Shown here piece after piece: positions 1 through 8,670 of a stretch of 64,000 nt of DNA; positions within the stretch are counted from its first letter, which is position 1, and every line of letters begins with the position of its first letter. Origin of the DNA: a bacterium (GTDB lineage: Bacteria > 4484-113 > JAFGCY01); NCBI GenBank assembly GCA_020849855.1, contig JADZFO010000034.1, forward strand, positions 1 through 64,000, given 5' to 3'. A model generated the notes under the pieces. The model was not told where the DNA came from and searched no databases. It was given only the letters and a program-made list of their open reading frames with translations. A program made the translations under genes and the position numbers.

Positions 1-21
1 GATGTGAAGCCCTGAAGAGTT

Positions 22-38
22 ATTGTTCAAGATACAAT
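22..38. repeat. Short inverted repeat in gene-free 5' end
   Basis: Arms ATTGT and ACAAT surround a 7-base spacer. Bases 1-121 hold no convincing gene. The repeat could be an operator or weak hairpin, but nothing else supports a role. Confidence 0.25.
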
Positions 39-121
39 TCCACTCGACCACACAGTGCTATCGGCCATCTGCCACCCACATCGCGCCTTCCGGCACTGAA
101 TAACCTGTTTGGCGGCCACAC

Positions 122-724
122 CTAGGCCGGCGCGAACTGCAGCAGGCAGCTTGTGGCATCGCTGTCCGCGGCGCGGCAGCGTGTCTCCCCCGCCTCCCAC
201 TGCGCCGGGCCGCAGAACTGGCCCAACTCCTTGAGAAAGCCGCTGTAGAAGCCGCAAAGCGGGTCATGGCTGGCAGCGCCGCGGGCAAAGACGCTGTCGC
301 GCAGCTCAATGAAGTGCAGGGGCCCGCGCTGGAGATGGTTGAAGCTGCTGCTGCCCAGGAAGGGCGGCAGGCTGCGGCGCAGGGTTTGTGTCAGGTCGAG
401 GCGGCCGATGCGGAAGCGGCCGCCAAGGCGCGCGTGCTCCGCCCACTGGGCAAAGGCATTGCGGCCGGCGAGAAAGACGATGTCGCTGTAGGCGGCCTGC
501 TGGCGCAGCTGGGCCAGCAACTCCGCGAGCTGGCCGGGTCCGAGGGCCTCCACTTCAGTGAAGAGGCCCAGTATGCGTTCAGCGTCCAGGTGCTGCTGCC
601 GGCAGATGTGGTCATAGAGCGCGGGCTCGTAGCGCCGGGTGGCCACCAGCAGGCTGTGCAGCAGGATGGGATGGAAGCGCTCCACCCCGCCCTCCAGGCC
701 CTGCCATGTCTTGTCAGCCGCCAC
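122..724 (-). CDS. V4R-like domain protein of unknown role
   Basis: A 200-residue protein with no signal peptide or membrane segment, so probably cytosolic. The last 50 residues resemble the end of V4R (4-vinyl-reductase-type) small-molecule-binding domains: CGFYSGFLKELG, then ETRC, then a final Cys before LLQF. V4R domains bind hydrophobic or cofactor-like ligands; no ligand can be named here. The N-terminal 150 residues match nothing I recognise. The GTG start is chosen because a TAACAT box lies exactly 6 bases upstream. It is divergent from kdsD with only 59 bases between the start codons, and each gene has its own -10 box. The V4R assignment rests on motif resemblance only. Confidence 0.6.
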   Translation of the reverse strand: MAADKTWQGLEGGVERFHPILLHSLLVATRRYEPALYDHICRQQHLDAERILGLFTEVEALGPGQLAELLAQLRQQAAYSDIVFLAGRNAFAQWAEHARLGGRFRIGRLDLTQTLRRSLPPFLGSSSFNHLQRGPLHFIELRDSVFARGAASHDPLCGFYSGFLKELGQFCGPAQWEAGETRCRAADSDATSCLLQFAPA

Positions 725-730
725 AGCGCT

Positions 731-736
731 ATGTTA
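731..736 (-). promoter_or_regulatory. -10 box, leaderless promoter of V4R-like gene
   Basis: TAACAT, 6 bases before GTG at 724. No clear -35. Confidence 0.5.
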
Positions 737-771
737 CTGCGCGCAGCGCAGCCCGCGAGCCCATCCGCGCC

Positions 772-777
772 TATAAT
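772..777 (+). promoter_or_regulatory. -10 box, leaderless promoter of kdsD
   Basis: Perfect TATAAT, 6 bases before GTG at 784. The region 17 bases upstream does not resemble TTGACA. Confidence 0.65.
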
Positions 778-783
778 CCCGGC

Positions 784-1809
784 GTGGAATTGCCGGAACT
801 GGACTATCAGGCCCTTGGGCGCGCCGTGCTGGAGCATGAGGCCGCTGCGCTGCATGGCCTGGCGCAGAAGCTGGACGGCGCCTTCAGCCAGGCCTGCGCG
901 ATGCTGAAGGAATGCCGCGGGCGCGTAATCGTGAGCGGCATGGGCAAGAGCGGGCATGTGGGCCGCAAGATCGCGGCCAGCCTGAGCAGCATCGGCGTGG
1001 CCAGCCACTTCCTGCACCCCGGCGAGAGCGCGCATGGCGACCTGGGCGTGCTGCGGGACGAGGACGTGGTGCTGGCGCTGAGCGCATCGGGTGAGACCAG
1101 CGAGATACTGGACATCCTGCCGACGGCCAAGAGCCTGGGGGCGCGGCTGATCGGCGTGACCGCGCGGCCGGACAGCACCCTGGCGCGGATGGCCGACTGC
1201 GCGCTGCTTATCGGCGACTTCAGGGAGGCGGACCCTTATAACCTGGTGCCGACGACCTCCACCACCCTGATGCTGGCCCTGGGCGATGCGATGGTGGTGG
1301 CGCTGATGCAGGCCAAGGACGTGACACCGGAGCGTTTCGCGGTGCTGCACCCCAAGGGCATGCTGGGCAAGCGCCTGACCCTGCAGGTGGCGGACCTGCT
1401 GGCCGGCGACAGCACCAACCCGCGGGTGCCGGTGGACGCCCCTTTTGGCAGCGCCATTGAGGTGATAACCAGCTTTACCCTGGGCGGGACCTGCGTGGTG
1501 GACCCTGACGGCGGCCTGGCCGGCATCCTGACGGATGGCGATGTCCGGCGCATCCTGAACCGCTATGCCAGCGAGCAGTTGTCCCTGCAGGAGCTGCTGC
1601 ACAAGCCGGTCAGCGAGCTGATGACCGCCCAGCCCAAGCGCGTGGAAGGCAGCCGCCTGGCATATGAAGTGCTGGGCCTGATGGAAAACAACAAGCCCAG
1701 ACCAATTTTCGTGATGCCGGTGGTAGATGAAGCAGGCCGGCCGATCGGGCTGCTGCACCTGCACGCACTGGTGCAGGCGGGCTTTAAGCCCTCCCTGCAG
1801 GACGCCTGA
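784..1809 (+). CDS. kdsD: Arabinose-5-phosphate isomerase (KdsD/KpsF/GutQ family)
   Basis: Interconverts ribulose-5-phosphate and arabinose-5-phosphate, the first step towards KDO for the LPS inner core, in the cytosol. The 341 residues are close to the family length (about 328). The SIS sugar-isomerase domain spans roughly residues 15-190, with the diagnostic GMGKSGHVGRKIAASL and the HPGESAHGDLG loop. A pair of CBS domains fills residues ~205-335. The GTG start at 784 replaces a longer in-frame ATG at 706, because that ATG lies upstream of the TATAAT box. thiD follows closely. Presence of KdsD implies LPS or another KDO polymer. Confidence 0.93.
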   Translation: MELPELDYQALGRAVLEHEAAALHGLAQKLDGAFSQACAMLKECRGRVIVSGMGKSGHVGRKIAASLSSIGVASHFLHPGESAHGDLGVLRDEDVVLALSASGETSEILDILPTAKSLGARLIGVTARPDSTLARMADCALLIGDFREADPYNLVPTTSTTLMLALGDAMVVALMQAKDVTPERFAVLHPKGMLGKRLTLQVADLLAGDSTNPRVPVDAPFGSAIEVITSFTLGGTCVVDPDGGLAGILTDGDVRRILNRYASEQLSLQELLHKPVSELMTAQPKRVEGSRLAYEVLGLMENNKPRPIFVMPVVDEAGRPIGLLHLHALVQAGFKPSLQDA

Positions 1810-1843
1810 GAGCCGGATAATGCAGATGGGAGCAACACAGGAC

Positions 1844-2683
1844 ATGCGGCAGGCGGTCGCGCTGAGCATCGCCGGGAGTGACAGCGGCGCGGGCGCGGGG
1901 ATTCAGGCCGACCTTAAGACCTTCAGCTCGCTGGGGGTCTATGGCTGCACTGTGCTGACCGTGGTGACCGCCCAGAGCACCAGTTCTGTGGACATGGTTG
2001 AGGCCCTGCCGGCGGCGCTGGTGCGCCAGCAGCTTGAGACAGTCTTCAGCGACTTCAGGGTCAGCGCGGCCAAGACGGGGGCCCTGGGCAGCCGGAAGCT
2101 GATTGAGACCGTGGCGGGCTTCCTCTCCGCCCTGCCCCAGCGCCCGGCCCTGGTGGTTGACCCGGTGATGATCTCGAAGCACGGCTTCAGGCTGATCGAC
2201 GAGGACGCGGTGGATGTCCTGAAGACACGGCTCTTCCCGCTGGCGACGGTGATCACCCCGAACCTGCATGAGGCAGCGGCGCTGACGGGCCGCGAATCCA
2301 TCGAGGGCCGCCAGCAGATGCAGGCCGCGGCGGAGGAGCTGCTGGGCCTGGGCTGCGGAGCGGTGCTGCTCAAAGGCGGGCACAGCAGCGCGGCGCCGGA
2401 TGACCTGCTGCTGCAGGCTCGCGGCGATGCCGGGCGGCATGGAGTGCTGTGGCTGAGCGGCGAACGCATCGACACTCAGCACACCCACGGCACCGGCTGC
2501 ACCTTCAGCGCGGCGCTCTGCGCCAGCCTGGCGCGGGGGGCCAGTCTGACAAGCGCGGCGCGCGAAGCCAAGCAGTTCATCAGCGGCGCGCTGCGCGGAC
2601 AGCAGCTCTTCGGGCGGGGGATAAACCCGGTTAACCACTTCTGGCGCCAGATGCCGCAGTTCGGCCGCCTGGGCGAAGACTAA
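1844..2683 (+). CDS. thiD: Hydroxymethylpyrimidine/phosphomethylpyrimidine kinase
   Basis: Phosphorylates HMP and HMP-phosphate for the pyrimidine half of thiamine. The ribokinase-like fold is clear: N-terminal ALSIAGSDSGAGAGIQADLK, middle VVDPVMISKHG, and the C-terminal anion-hole motif THGTGCTFSAALCA. The 279 residues are normal for ThiD. ATG 1844 is preferred because it aligns with the usual N-terminus and GGGAG lies upstream at 1828; in-frame ATGs at 1820 and 1826 are alternatives. It follows kdsD with a 34-base gap and is probably co-transcribed. Serine takes the place of proline in the usual AGTDPSGGAG motif. Confidence 0.92.
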   Translation: MRQAVALSIAGSDSGAGAGIQADLKTFSSLGVYGCTVLTVVTAQSTSSVDMVEALPAALVRQQLETVFSDFRVSAAKTGALGSRKLIETVAGFLSALPQRPALVVDPVMISKHGFRLIDEDAVDVLKTRLFPLATVITPNLHEAAALTGRESIEGRQQMQAAAEELLGLGCGAVLLKGGHSSAAPDDLLLQARGDAGRHGVLWLSGERIDTQHTHGTGCTFSAALCASLARGASLTSAAREAKQFISGALRGQQLFGRGINPVNHFWRQMPQFGRLGED

Positions 2684-2706
2684 GCCCCGGCGCATACCCG
2701 ATAACG

Positions 2707-2712
2707 TATAAT
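2707..2712 (+). promoter_or_regulatory. -10 box, leaderless promoter of prepilin peptidase
   Basis: Perfect TATAAT. The next base opens an ATG (2713), but the 6-base rule places the first transcribed base on GTG 2719. Confidence 0.6.
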
Positions 2713-2718
2713 ATGCCG

Positions 2719-3591
2719 GTGCAGCTACTCCCCGTGCACTATGCCCTGATCTTTGCCTTCGGGCTGGTCTTCGGCTCATTCTTCAACGTCTGCATCTACC
2801 GCTGGCCGCAGGAAGATCCCAAGGAACGCGAGTGGGTCAACACGCCGAGCCACTGCCCTAAATGCGGCGCGAAGATCCGCTGGTATGACAACATCCCGCT
2901 CTTCTCATGGCTGATCCTGCTGCGCGGCAAGTGCCGGGCCTGCAAGGCGCCGATCTCCTGGCGCTATCCCCTGGTGGAGCTGGGCAATGGCCTGCTGTGG
3001 CTGCTGACGGCCTGGCTGGTGGCGAACCATGGCTTCTCCGGGGTGCCGGAGTCGAAGACGAGCTGGTGGTACCTGGCCTTTGCGATCTACTTCGCCAGTG
3101 TCTACTTCCTGACCTTCATCATTGATGCCGAGACCCAGACCATCCCTGATGAGCTGCTCTGGGGCCATGGCGTGGGCTCGGTGCTGTTTCTGTGGCTGGC
3201 CCATGGAACGGACTTCTCCGGCGGCTGGCTGGCCAGCGCCCTGTGCGCACTTGGACTGGCAGGACTGTTTCTGCTGTTCTGGAAGTTCGGCGCCATGGGG
3301 GACGGGGATGTCTGGCTGGCCCTGGGCCTGGGCAGCCTCTTCGGCTGGCCGCTGACCATCAGCATGCTGGTGATCAGCTTCATGGTGGGCGGCATCCTGG
3401 GGATCTTCATCATCCTGGGCAAGATCATCCGCAAGAAGTACAAGTTTGGCGACCGCACCGAGATTGCCTACGGCCCATTTCTGGTGCTGGGCTCATACAT
3501 CACGATCTTCTTCGGCCATGACCTGATCAACTGGTACCTGAGCAGCTTCTTCCCATCTGCAGGCGGAGGCCTGAGCGGCACGGGGCTGTAG
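2719..3591 (+). CDS. Type IV prepilin peptidase / N-methyltransferase
   Basis: Inner-membrane aspartic protease that cleaves and N-methylates type IV pilins or type II secretion pseudopilins. The N-terminus LVFGSFFNVCIYRWP is typical. A four-cysteine zinc site (HCPKCG and KCRACK) marks the bifunctional PilD/GspO class. The two catalytic aspartates sit in FIIDAETQTIPDE and GAMGDGDVW; the second motif is a variant of the usual G-x-GD. About seven to eight membrane segments over 290 residues. No pilin gene lies in the window. It converges on the PP2C response-regulator gene. The start is GTG 2719 by the leaderless rule; ATG 2713 adds only two residues. Confidence 0.9.
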   Translation: MQLLPVHYALIFAFGLVFGSFFNVCIYRWPQEDPKEREWVNTPSHCPKCGAKIRWYDNIPLFSWLILLRGKCRACKAPISWRYPLVELGNGLLWLLTAWLVANHGFSGVPESKTSWWYLAFAIYFASVYFLTFIIDAETQTIPDELLWGHGVGSVLFLWLAHGTDFSGGWLASALCALGLAGLFLLFWKFGAMGDGDVWLALGLGSLFGWPLTISMLVISFMVGGILGIFIILGKIIRKKYKFGDRTEIAYGPFLVLGSYITIFFGHDLINWYLSSFFPSAGGGLSGTGL

Positions 3592-3624
3592 GCGGCAGAT
3601 TGCAGGAAATTCAGGCGGCCGGGC

Positions 3625-4881
3625 CTAGGGGCCGACGGTTACCTGCCGCGGCTGGGCCACCAGCTTCTGGCCGGTGGGCGGGCCGAAGCCGAGCACACAG
3701 ATGGTTACGTCATCACCGAACTGTGTCACCGTATTACCCGAGAAGCTTTCCGCCGAGCGCAGGATCGAGCCGGCCAGCTCACGCGGGCTGGAGCCGCGAA
3801 AGCCCTTGACCGCGTCAATCACGCCCTGGACATCGAACATCAGGTTGCTGGCGTTGCGGTTCTCGGTCAGGCCGTCGGTGTACATGACGATCATGTCGCC
3901 TTCGCCAGGGTTGAACTTGATCTCAGCATAGCGCTCTTCAGCAAAGAAGCCCAGGGGCGAGTTGTCGCTTTCCACCAGGCGGATCTTGGAGCCGGCGCGG
4001 TCGAGATAAAGCAGCGGCGTGTGACCGCCATTGACGATGGACAGCACGTTGGCCAGGGGTTCGTAGCGCAGGTATGAAGCCGTGAAGTAATAGCCGCGGG
4101 TCAGGGTGCGAACGGCCGCCGTATTGAGCTCGTTGACGAGGCCCTTGGCGTCGAGGTTGCGCTGGGTGATCTCGTGGAAGAGCACCTTAAGCTGGGCGGC
4201 GATCAGCGCGGAGGCTGTGCCATGGCCCGAGACATCCGCGATGATCATGTGCAGCTCACCGCGGTCGTCCACCAGGTAGTCGATGAAGTCCGAGCCCAGC
4301 TTGTCGGTTGAGTTGTGCTCGAAGTAGATATCGATGTTGCCGATGTGGCTGGATGCCGGCGGCAGCAGGGCCCGCTGGACGGCCCGCGCGACGCGCAGAT
4401 CGCCCTCCAGGCGGCTGAGATGGCCCTCGAGCGCGCTGTTCTTGGCCGCGAGGGTATCGTTCATGGAGGCGACCTCACGGCGCAGGTGCACAAGCTGGAG
4501 CTGCATGTTGACCCGGGCAGTCAGTTCGCCACGGTCGATGGGCTTGGGCATGTAGTCGTTGGCGCCCAGCTTGAAGAACTCCACGCGGTCCTTGTACTCC
4601 GTCATGGACGAGATCACAATAACCGGGATGTCGCGGGTCGAGGGGTTGTTGCGGATCGTTTTGACCACCTCGACGCCGTTGAGGACAGGCATGATGATGT
4701 CGCAGAGTACGAGGTCGATATTGCCGCTGGCCAGTGCCGCCAGGGCATCGCGGCCGTTGCGGGCGACCACCACCTCGTAGCCACAGCTTTCCAGACAGTC
4801 CTTGCTCATCATGATGTAGGCCGGCTCGTCATCGACGAGCAGGACCCTTGGACGAGCAGTTGTGGCTGCCGAAAGCGACAT
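3625..4881 (-). CDS. Response regulator with PP2C/SpoIIE-type phosphatase output
   Basis: A cytosolic signalling protein of 418 residues. The REC domain (~10-130) has the phospho-acceptor Asp in DLVLCDIIMP, the Ser/Thr in VIVISSMT and the switch Lys in YMPKPI. A coiled-coil linker follows (~135-185). The RsbU-like PP2C domain (~190-405) keeps its metal-binding acids in GSDFIDY, ADVSGHG, YTDGL and GDDVTI. Such proteins usually dephosphorylate an anti-sigma-factor antagonist in a partner-switching pathway; no antagonist or anti-sigma gene is seen here. ATG 4881 is the start because TAACAT lies 8 bases upstream; a longer open frame reaches back past that promoter. It sits downstream of the IPT-protein operon but has its own -10. 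Confidence 0.9.
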   Translation of the reverse strand: MSLSAATTARPRVLLVDDEPAYIMMSKDCLESCGYEVVVARNGRDALAALASGNIDLVLCDIIMPVLNGVEVVKTIRNNPSTRDIPVIVISSMTEYKDRVEFFKLGANDYMPKPIDRGELTARVNMQLQLVHLRREVASMNDTLAAKNSALEGHLSRLEGDLRVARAVQRALLPPASSHIGNIDIYFEHNSTDKLGSDFIDYLVDDRGELHMIIADVSGHGTASALIAAQLKVLFHEITQRNLDAKGLVNELNTAAVRTLTRGYYFTASYLRYEPLANVLSIVNGGHTPLLYLDRAGSKIRLVESDNSPLGFFAEERYAEIKFNPGEGDMIVMYTDGLTENRNASNLMFDVQGVIDAVKGFRGSSPRELAGSILRSAESFSGNTVTQFGDDVTICVLGFGPPTGQKLVAQPRQVTVGP

Positions 4882-4889
4882 AGCCAGTG

Positions 4890-4895
4890 ATGTTA
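4890..4895 (-). promoter_or_regulatory. -10 box for PP2C response regulator
   Basis: TAACAT, 8 bases before ATG 4881, giving a predicted leader of about 2 bases. Confidence 0.4.
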
Positions 4896-4984
4896 ACACA
4901 GACAGTTGGGACTGGCATGTTAAAAAACGGCTATACACATAAGCAGTCCTTGATGTGGGAGGCGGAGCGGCAGCAGCTTGTGGT

Positions 4985-7333
4985 CTAGCTTTCGACGGCC
5001 CGCACAAAGAAGACGCTGAAGACGGCCTCGCGCAGCATGGCCCCGGACTCATCACTCCAGCTCAGGACCAGGTTGACCGGCTCGCCGGAGCAGAGCGCGG
5101 AGGCCAGCAGGTCCCAGGCTTGGGCTTCAAAGGCGCCCTCGCGGGGCGAAAAGTCCAGCTCCAGATCCGTGCGGCCCGCATGCTTGCGCGCGGCGACGCG
5201 GATGCTGAAGCGGGAAGTGTTGGCAGCCAGCAGCGGGTTCTCGGAGTCCAGCTGTACCCGCGGCCAGTCCAGAGCATCCACGGGCAGGGATGTCGCCAGG
5301 GGCAGGACGAAGCCGGCGTCGGAGAGCACGAGCTGCTCCTCCAGCAGGTAGATCTCGCCTTCAGCGCTGGCGGCAGATGGATCAGGCTGCGGATCTGTTA
5401 TGGAAGACCCCGCGCCCTCAGGCTCTACCTGCGGGTCTTCTTCAGGCTCGTCCTGCGGCTCGTCCTGGGGTTCGTCCGCGGGCTGCTCATCTGGCTCGGC
5501 GGGCGGCAGGCCGGTGGCCACCTCAACAGCGCCGGCGCCTGAGCTGTCGGGGATAAAGACAGCGTCCGGCTGGATTTCCTGCGCGCTTCCTGCAGTGCCA
5601 GCAGCAGGCTCAACCGGCTCGTCTGCTACAGCCGGCTCAGGCTCAGGCTCGGGCTCGGGTTCAGGCTCAGAACCGGCGGCCGGGTCATCCACATTGTCAT
5701 CTGCTGCAGGGCTGTCGTCAGGAATAGTCCTTTCAGGCTCCTGGCCACTGTTGTGGCTGGGCCGGAAGCCGGCGGGGTTGTCACCTGCGCCGCTGGCCGG
5801 TCCAGGTATGACGCCAGAGCTCGGCGCGTCATCGGCTGCGATGCTCGGATCAGGCTCCGGATCCGGCTCAGGTTGAAGCTGCGGTCCCGGCTCCGGCTCG
5901 CCCTCGAGCTGGATCTCGATGGACTGGTTGTGCGCGGCGTAGATTCCCAGCGGATCAACGATGCGCAGGCGCGCGACGTCGGCCGCCTGCCATTCACGCT
6001 GCGGCAGCTCAAAGACGGCCACCAGGTTGCCGTCGCGGGTGCCCTGCATTACCGGCGTCTCGCTCCAGCCCTGCCCTTCCAGGCTGAGCAGAAGGCGGTC
6101 GAGGACGTAGGACTCGAGGGTATCGAGGTTGAAGGTGAAGCGCGTGCTTTCGCCGGGGCGGATGAAGGCCGGCTCGACTTCCATCAGCGGCAGGGACAGC
6201 GCCGTGTCGTGGCCGGAGGCGGGGGATGTATAGCTGTTGTCTTCCTCAGGCGCGACCAGCACCGGCGGGTCAAGGGGGCTCAGGTCCTGTGGAATCTCAG
6301 TGCTGCCGCCGCTTTCAGGCGCGAAGTCAGCGCCAGCTTCCTCCTCCGGCAGATCTGTCCCCGGCGGAAGCAGGGTGACCTCCCCGCTGTAGAGCGGTGC
6401 CCCGTCCAGCTGCAGCTGCAGGGTGTATTGCCCCTCGGGCGCCGGGCTGCAGTGCATGCTCAGGGCCGCTTCGTCCAGCAGCTCCAGGCTGGCGTTGTAG
6501 CTCTGGGCCTTGACCTTCCTGGAGGGCGGAACGGATACCAGCTTTGCGCTGAGGCGCGGCAGCAGCGAGCGGCTGAAACCTGTGCCGACCAGCTTGAAGC
6601 TGAGGTTGTCCGGGCCGGCGGGCAGGCGGCTTGGGCTGTGGCCGTAGACCTCCGGCCGCGCCCCGGGGAGTTCGATTGACAGGAAATAGATAGGCTTCTC
6701 GTCAAGCAGGACCCGGCCGTCAAGCTTGCCGCCCGGCAGGGTGCCGGTGACGGCGAGCGAGACCGCAGTGGGGCTGGCGTAGGCAAAGCTGCTTTCCAGG
6801 CCTTCAACAGCCTGGCCACCTTGGGTCCAGAGGATTGACAGGTGCTCCACCGCGTCGCGGCTGACCATCTCGCCGCTGAGGACCAGGGCGAAGGCGCTGC
6901 CGGCCTGGGCGATGACCTTGGGGTCGTAGTCCCGGAAGACCGGTGTGACAAGGTCGCTTAGCACGGTGAAGAGCGCATCAGCGCTGGCTTCCTCGCCGAG
7001 CTGGTTGTAGACGATGATGTTGTACTTGCCGGGCGGTGCCAGCGGTGGGACCTTGATCTGGAGCATGATCTCGCTCTCGCTGGCGGAGAGCAGGGAGAGC
7101 ACGGCGATCTGCTGCGGGAAGAACTCCACAACCACCGAGCCGCTGGGCAGGTCCTGGCCCTTGATGGTCAGCAGGACCGTATCGCCCTGGTTTACCGAGC
7201 CGGGATCGACGGAGCTGATGCTGCCTTTGGCCAGGCTGATGAATGGCAGGGCCAGGGCCAGCAGCAGGGGGATAAGGCCGCGGCAAAGAGCCAAAGCAAT
7301 AGCTTGCCTGCCAGGCTGCTGCGGCATGAACAT
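4985..7333 (-). CDS. Exported IPT/Ig-like protein with Pro/Glu-rich linker
   Basis: A 782-residue protein with a hydrophobic export segment at ~10-36. An IPT/TIG-like immunoglobulin domain follows at ~38-115 (VDPGSVNQGDTVLLTIKG), then further beta-rich Ig-like modules to ~470. Residues ~480-650 are a low-complexity acidic linker of Glu-Pro and Asp-Glu-Pro-Gln repeats, and a last beta-rich module ends the protein. Likely periplasmic or cell-surface, with the linker acting as a spacer; this is inference. Six bases separate its ATG from the stop of the LptA-like gene, so it is the third gene of the NYN operon. No enzyme motif seen. Confidence 0.75.
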   Translation of the reverse strand: MFMPQQPGRQAIALALCRGLIPLLLALALPFISLAKGSISSVDPGSVNQGDTVLLTIKGQDLPSGSVVVEFFPQQIAVLSLLSASESEIMLQIKVPPLAPPGKYNIIVYNQLGEEASADALFTVLSDLVTPVFRDYDPKVIAQAGSAFALVLSGEMVSRDAVEHLSILWTQGGQAVEGLESSFAYASPTAVSLAVTGTLPGGKLDGRVLLDEKPIYFLSIELPGARPEVYGHSPSRLPAGPDNLSFKLVGTGFSRSLLPRLSAKLVSVPPSRKVKAQSYNASLELLDEAALSMHCSPAPEGQYTLQLQLDGAPLYSGEVTLLPPGTDLPEEEAGADFAPESGGSTEIPQDLSPLDPPVLVAPEEDNSYTSPASGHDTALSLPLMEVEPAFIRPGESTRFTFNLDTLESYVLDRLLLSLEGQGWSETPVMQGTRDGNLVAVFELPQREWQAADVARLRIVDPLGIYAAHNQSIEIQLEGEPEPGPQLQPEPDPEPDPSIAADDAPSSGVIPGPASGAGDNPAGFRPSHNSGQEPERTIPDDSPAADDNVDDPAAGSEPEPEPEPEPEPAVADEPVEPAAGTAGSAQEIQPDAVFIPDSSGAGAVEVATGLPPAEPDEQPADEPQDEPQDEPEEDPQVEPEGAGSSITDPQPDPSAASAEGEIYLLEEQLVLSDAGFVLPLATSLPVDALDWPRVQLDSENPLLAANTSRFSIRVAARKHAGRTDLELDFSPREGAFEAQAWDLLASALCSGEPVNLVLSWSDESGAMLREAVFSVFFVRAVES
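5400..5700 (-). repeat. Low-complexity coding repeats (Glu-Pro, Asp-Glu-Pro)
   Basis: Short 6- to 12-base repeats such as GGCTCA/GGCTCG encode EPEP runs and DEPQ runs in the linker of the IPT protein. They are prone to slippage, so the linker may vary in length between strains. Confidence 0.7.
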
Positions 7334-7339
7334 GCGCGT

Positions 7340-8665
7340 CTAGTCTCCGGAGTCCAGGAGGAGCCCCGAATCGCCAAGCTCAGCGATGTTGAAGCTGAGG
7401 TCCAGGCCGTCCGGGAAGTCCACACTATAGGACTCTCCCCTGCTGGTGACGTTCAGCGACTCGGCGGCGATGGCGCCTTCGGGGGTAGAGATGCTGGCTG
7501 TGCCGGAGAGGCTGAGGCTGTAGCCCTGCTCCGGCAGACTGAGCAGGCTGATCTCGCCGGCGCGCAGCACGAGCTGGCGCGTGGGGCCCTGGCGCAGGAC
7601 GGCCAGGACCGGGCTGCCAGAGAGCACGCTTGGCTCCGGGCTGTCGTCTGCGCCGCTGAGGGCGGAGAGGTTGAGCCGGGCCTCATCGGCGCTGAGCGAC
7701 ATGGCCTCAGCGCGCAGCAGGGGCTGGCTGATTCTCAGGTTGCTGAGGCCTTCAGCCTCTGAGATCTGTGCCGAGAGCCCGCTGCCCGAGACCAGCATGG
7801 GAAAGAACTCCACACTTTCAAAATCGCCGAATGAGGGAGGGCCCGCAGCGCCGGCCTTGACCCATGGCGGAGGCCCGGAAGGGCTGCCCGCGCCGGGCGC
7901 GCCCGTCGGCGCTGCTGCAGGGCCGGCCTTAACCCAGGGCGGCGGTCCACCACCGGGGTCTGAAGCGCCTGAGGTGGCAGGCAGTGAGCTGGCGTCCCTG
8001 GAGCTGACCAGCAGGTCAAAGGCCCCGGCAGTACTGACAGTGCCGGCGGCGCCATCAAGGCTGAGCGCCTCGGTGATCAGAGTGTTGTGGAACTTATCGC
8101 TGGCCCGCACGCCGCCCAGCAGCCTGAGCCCCACTTTACTGAGCCCGATCTGCTGCTCCTGGCGCGCCAGGTTGGGGGGGAAGCTGATCTCAGCGCGTCC
8201 GGCCTGGAAGTAGAGGCCGCGCTCGGCATACACGCCGCTGAAAGTGCCTGGGATCTCCCCGCGACCGGCGCGGCCGTCCAGGCTGAGACTGGCGCAGCTT
8301 AAGGCATAGCCAGGCATACGGAAGAGCACGCCGCCGCTGAGCGAGACAGCCTCGGTGGCCTGGTCATAACGCAGCTGCCCGGCGCGCAGGTAATAGCCCA
8401 TGTACCAGCCCTCGACGCCCAGCGGGAAGAAGACCACAACATGGCCCTCGGGCGAAATCTCAAAGCGCGAGTATTCCGCCGGGCGCAGGACCAGGAAGCG
8501 GCCGTACTCACGGTTGCTCTGCTGTGGCTGCGGCTCAGGATCCGGCAGGAAGCCGGGGTGCGGCAACTGGGCCAGGGCGTGAGATGGGCAGAGCAGCAGC
8601 AGCGCGCAGAGCAGCAGCCACACGGTGGCGGCGCTATTCAGACGGCTGAGGGATGTGCTGTGCAT
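7340..8665 (-). CDS. Exported protein with LptA/OstA-like beta repeats
   Basis: A 441-residue protein with a signal peptide (~1-32) ending at SHALAQ. The body alternates short beta strands built on a Leu-x-Leu-x-Gly pattern, recalling the beta-taco fold of LptA/LptC/OstA LPS-transport proteins; this is a fold-level resemblance only. A Gly/Pro-rich stretch near residue 240-280 holds two copies of GPPPWVKAG. Five bases separate it from the NYN gene upstream and six from the IPT gene downstream, indicating one transcript. If the LptA resemblance is right, it would act in the periplasm on lipid or LPS, but the pairing with an NYN RNase is not a known LPS-transport context. Confidence 0.65.
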   Translation of the reverse strand: MHSTSLSRLNSAATVWLLLCALLLLCPSHALAQLPHPGFLPDPEPQPQQSNREYGRFLVLRPAEYSRFEISPEGHVVVFFPLGVEGWYMGYYLRAGQLRYDQATEAVSLSGGVLFRMPGYALSCASLSLDGRAGRGEIPGTFSGVYAERGLYFQAGRAEISFPPNLARQEQQIGLSKVGLRLLGGVRASDKFHNTLITEALSLDGAAGTVSTAGAFDLLVSSRDASSLPATSGASDPGGGPPPWVKAGPAAAPTGAPGAGSPSGPPPWVKAGAAGPPSFGDFESVEFFPMLVSGSGLSAQISEAEGLSNLRISQPLLRAEAMSLSADEARLNLSALSGADDSPEPSVLSGSPVLAVLRQGPTRQLVLRAGEISLLSLPEQGYSLSLSGTASISTPEGAIAAESLNVTSRGESYSVDFPDGLDLSFNIAELGDSGLLLDSGD

Positions 8666-8670
8666 ACTGG

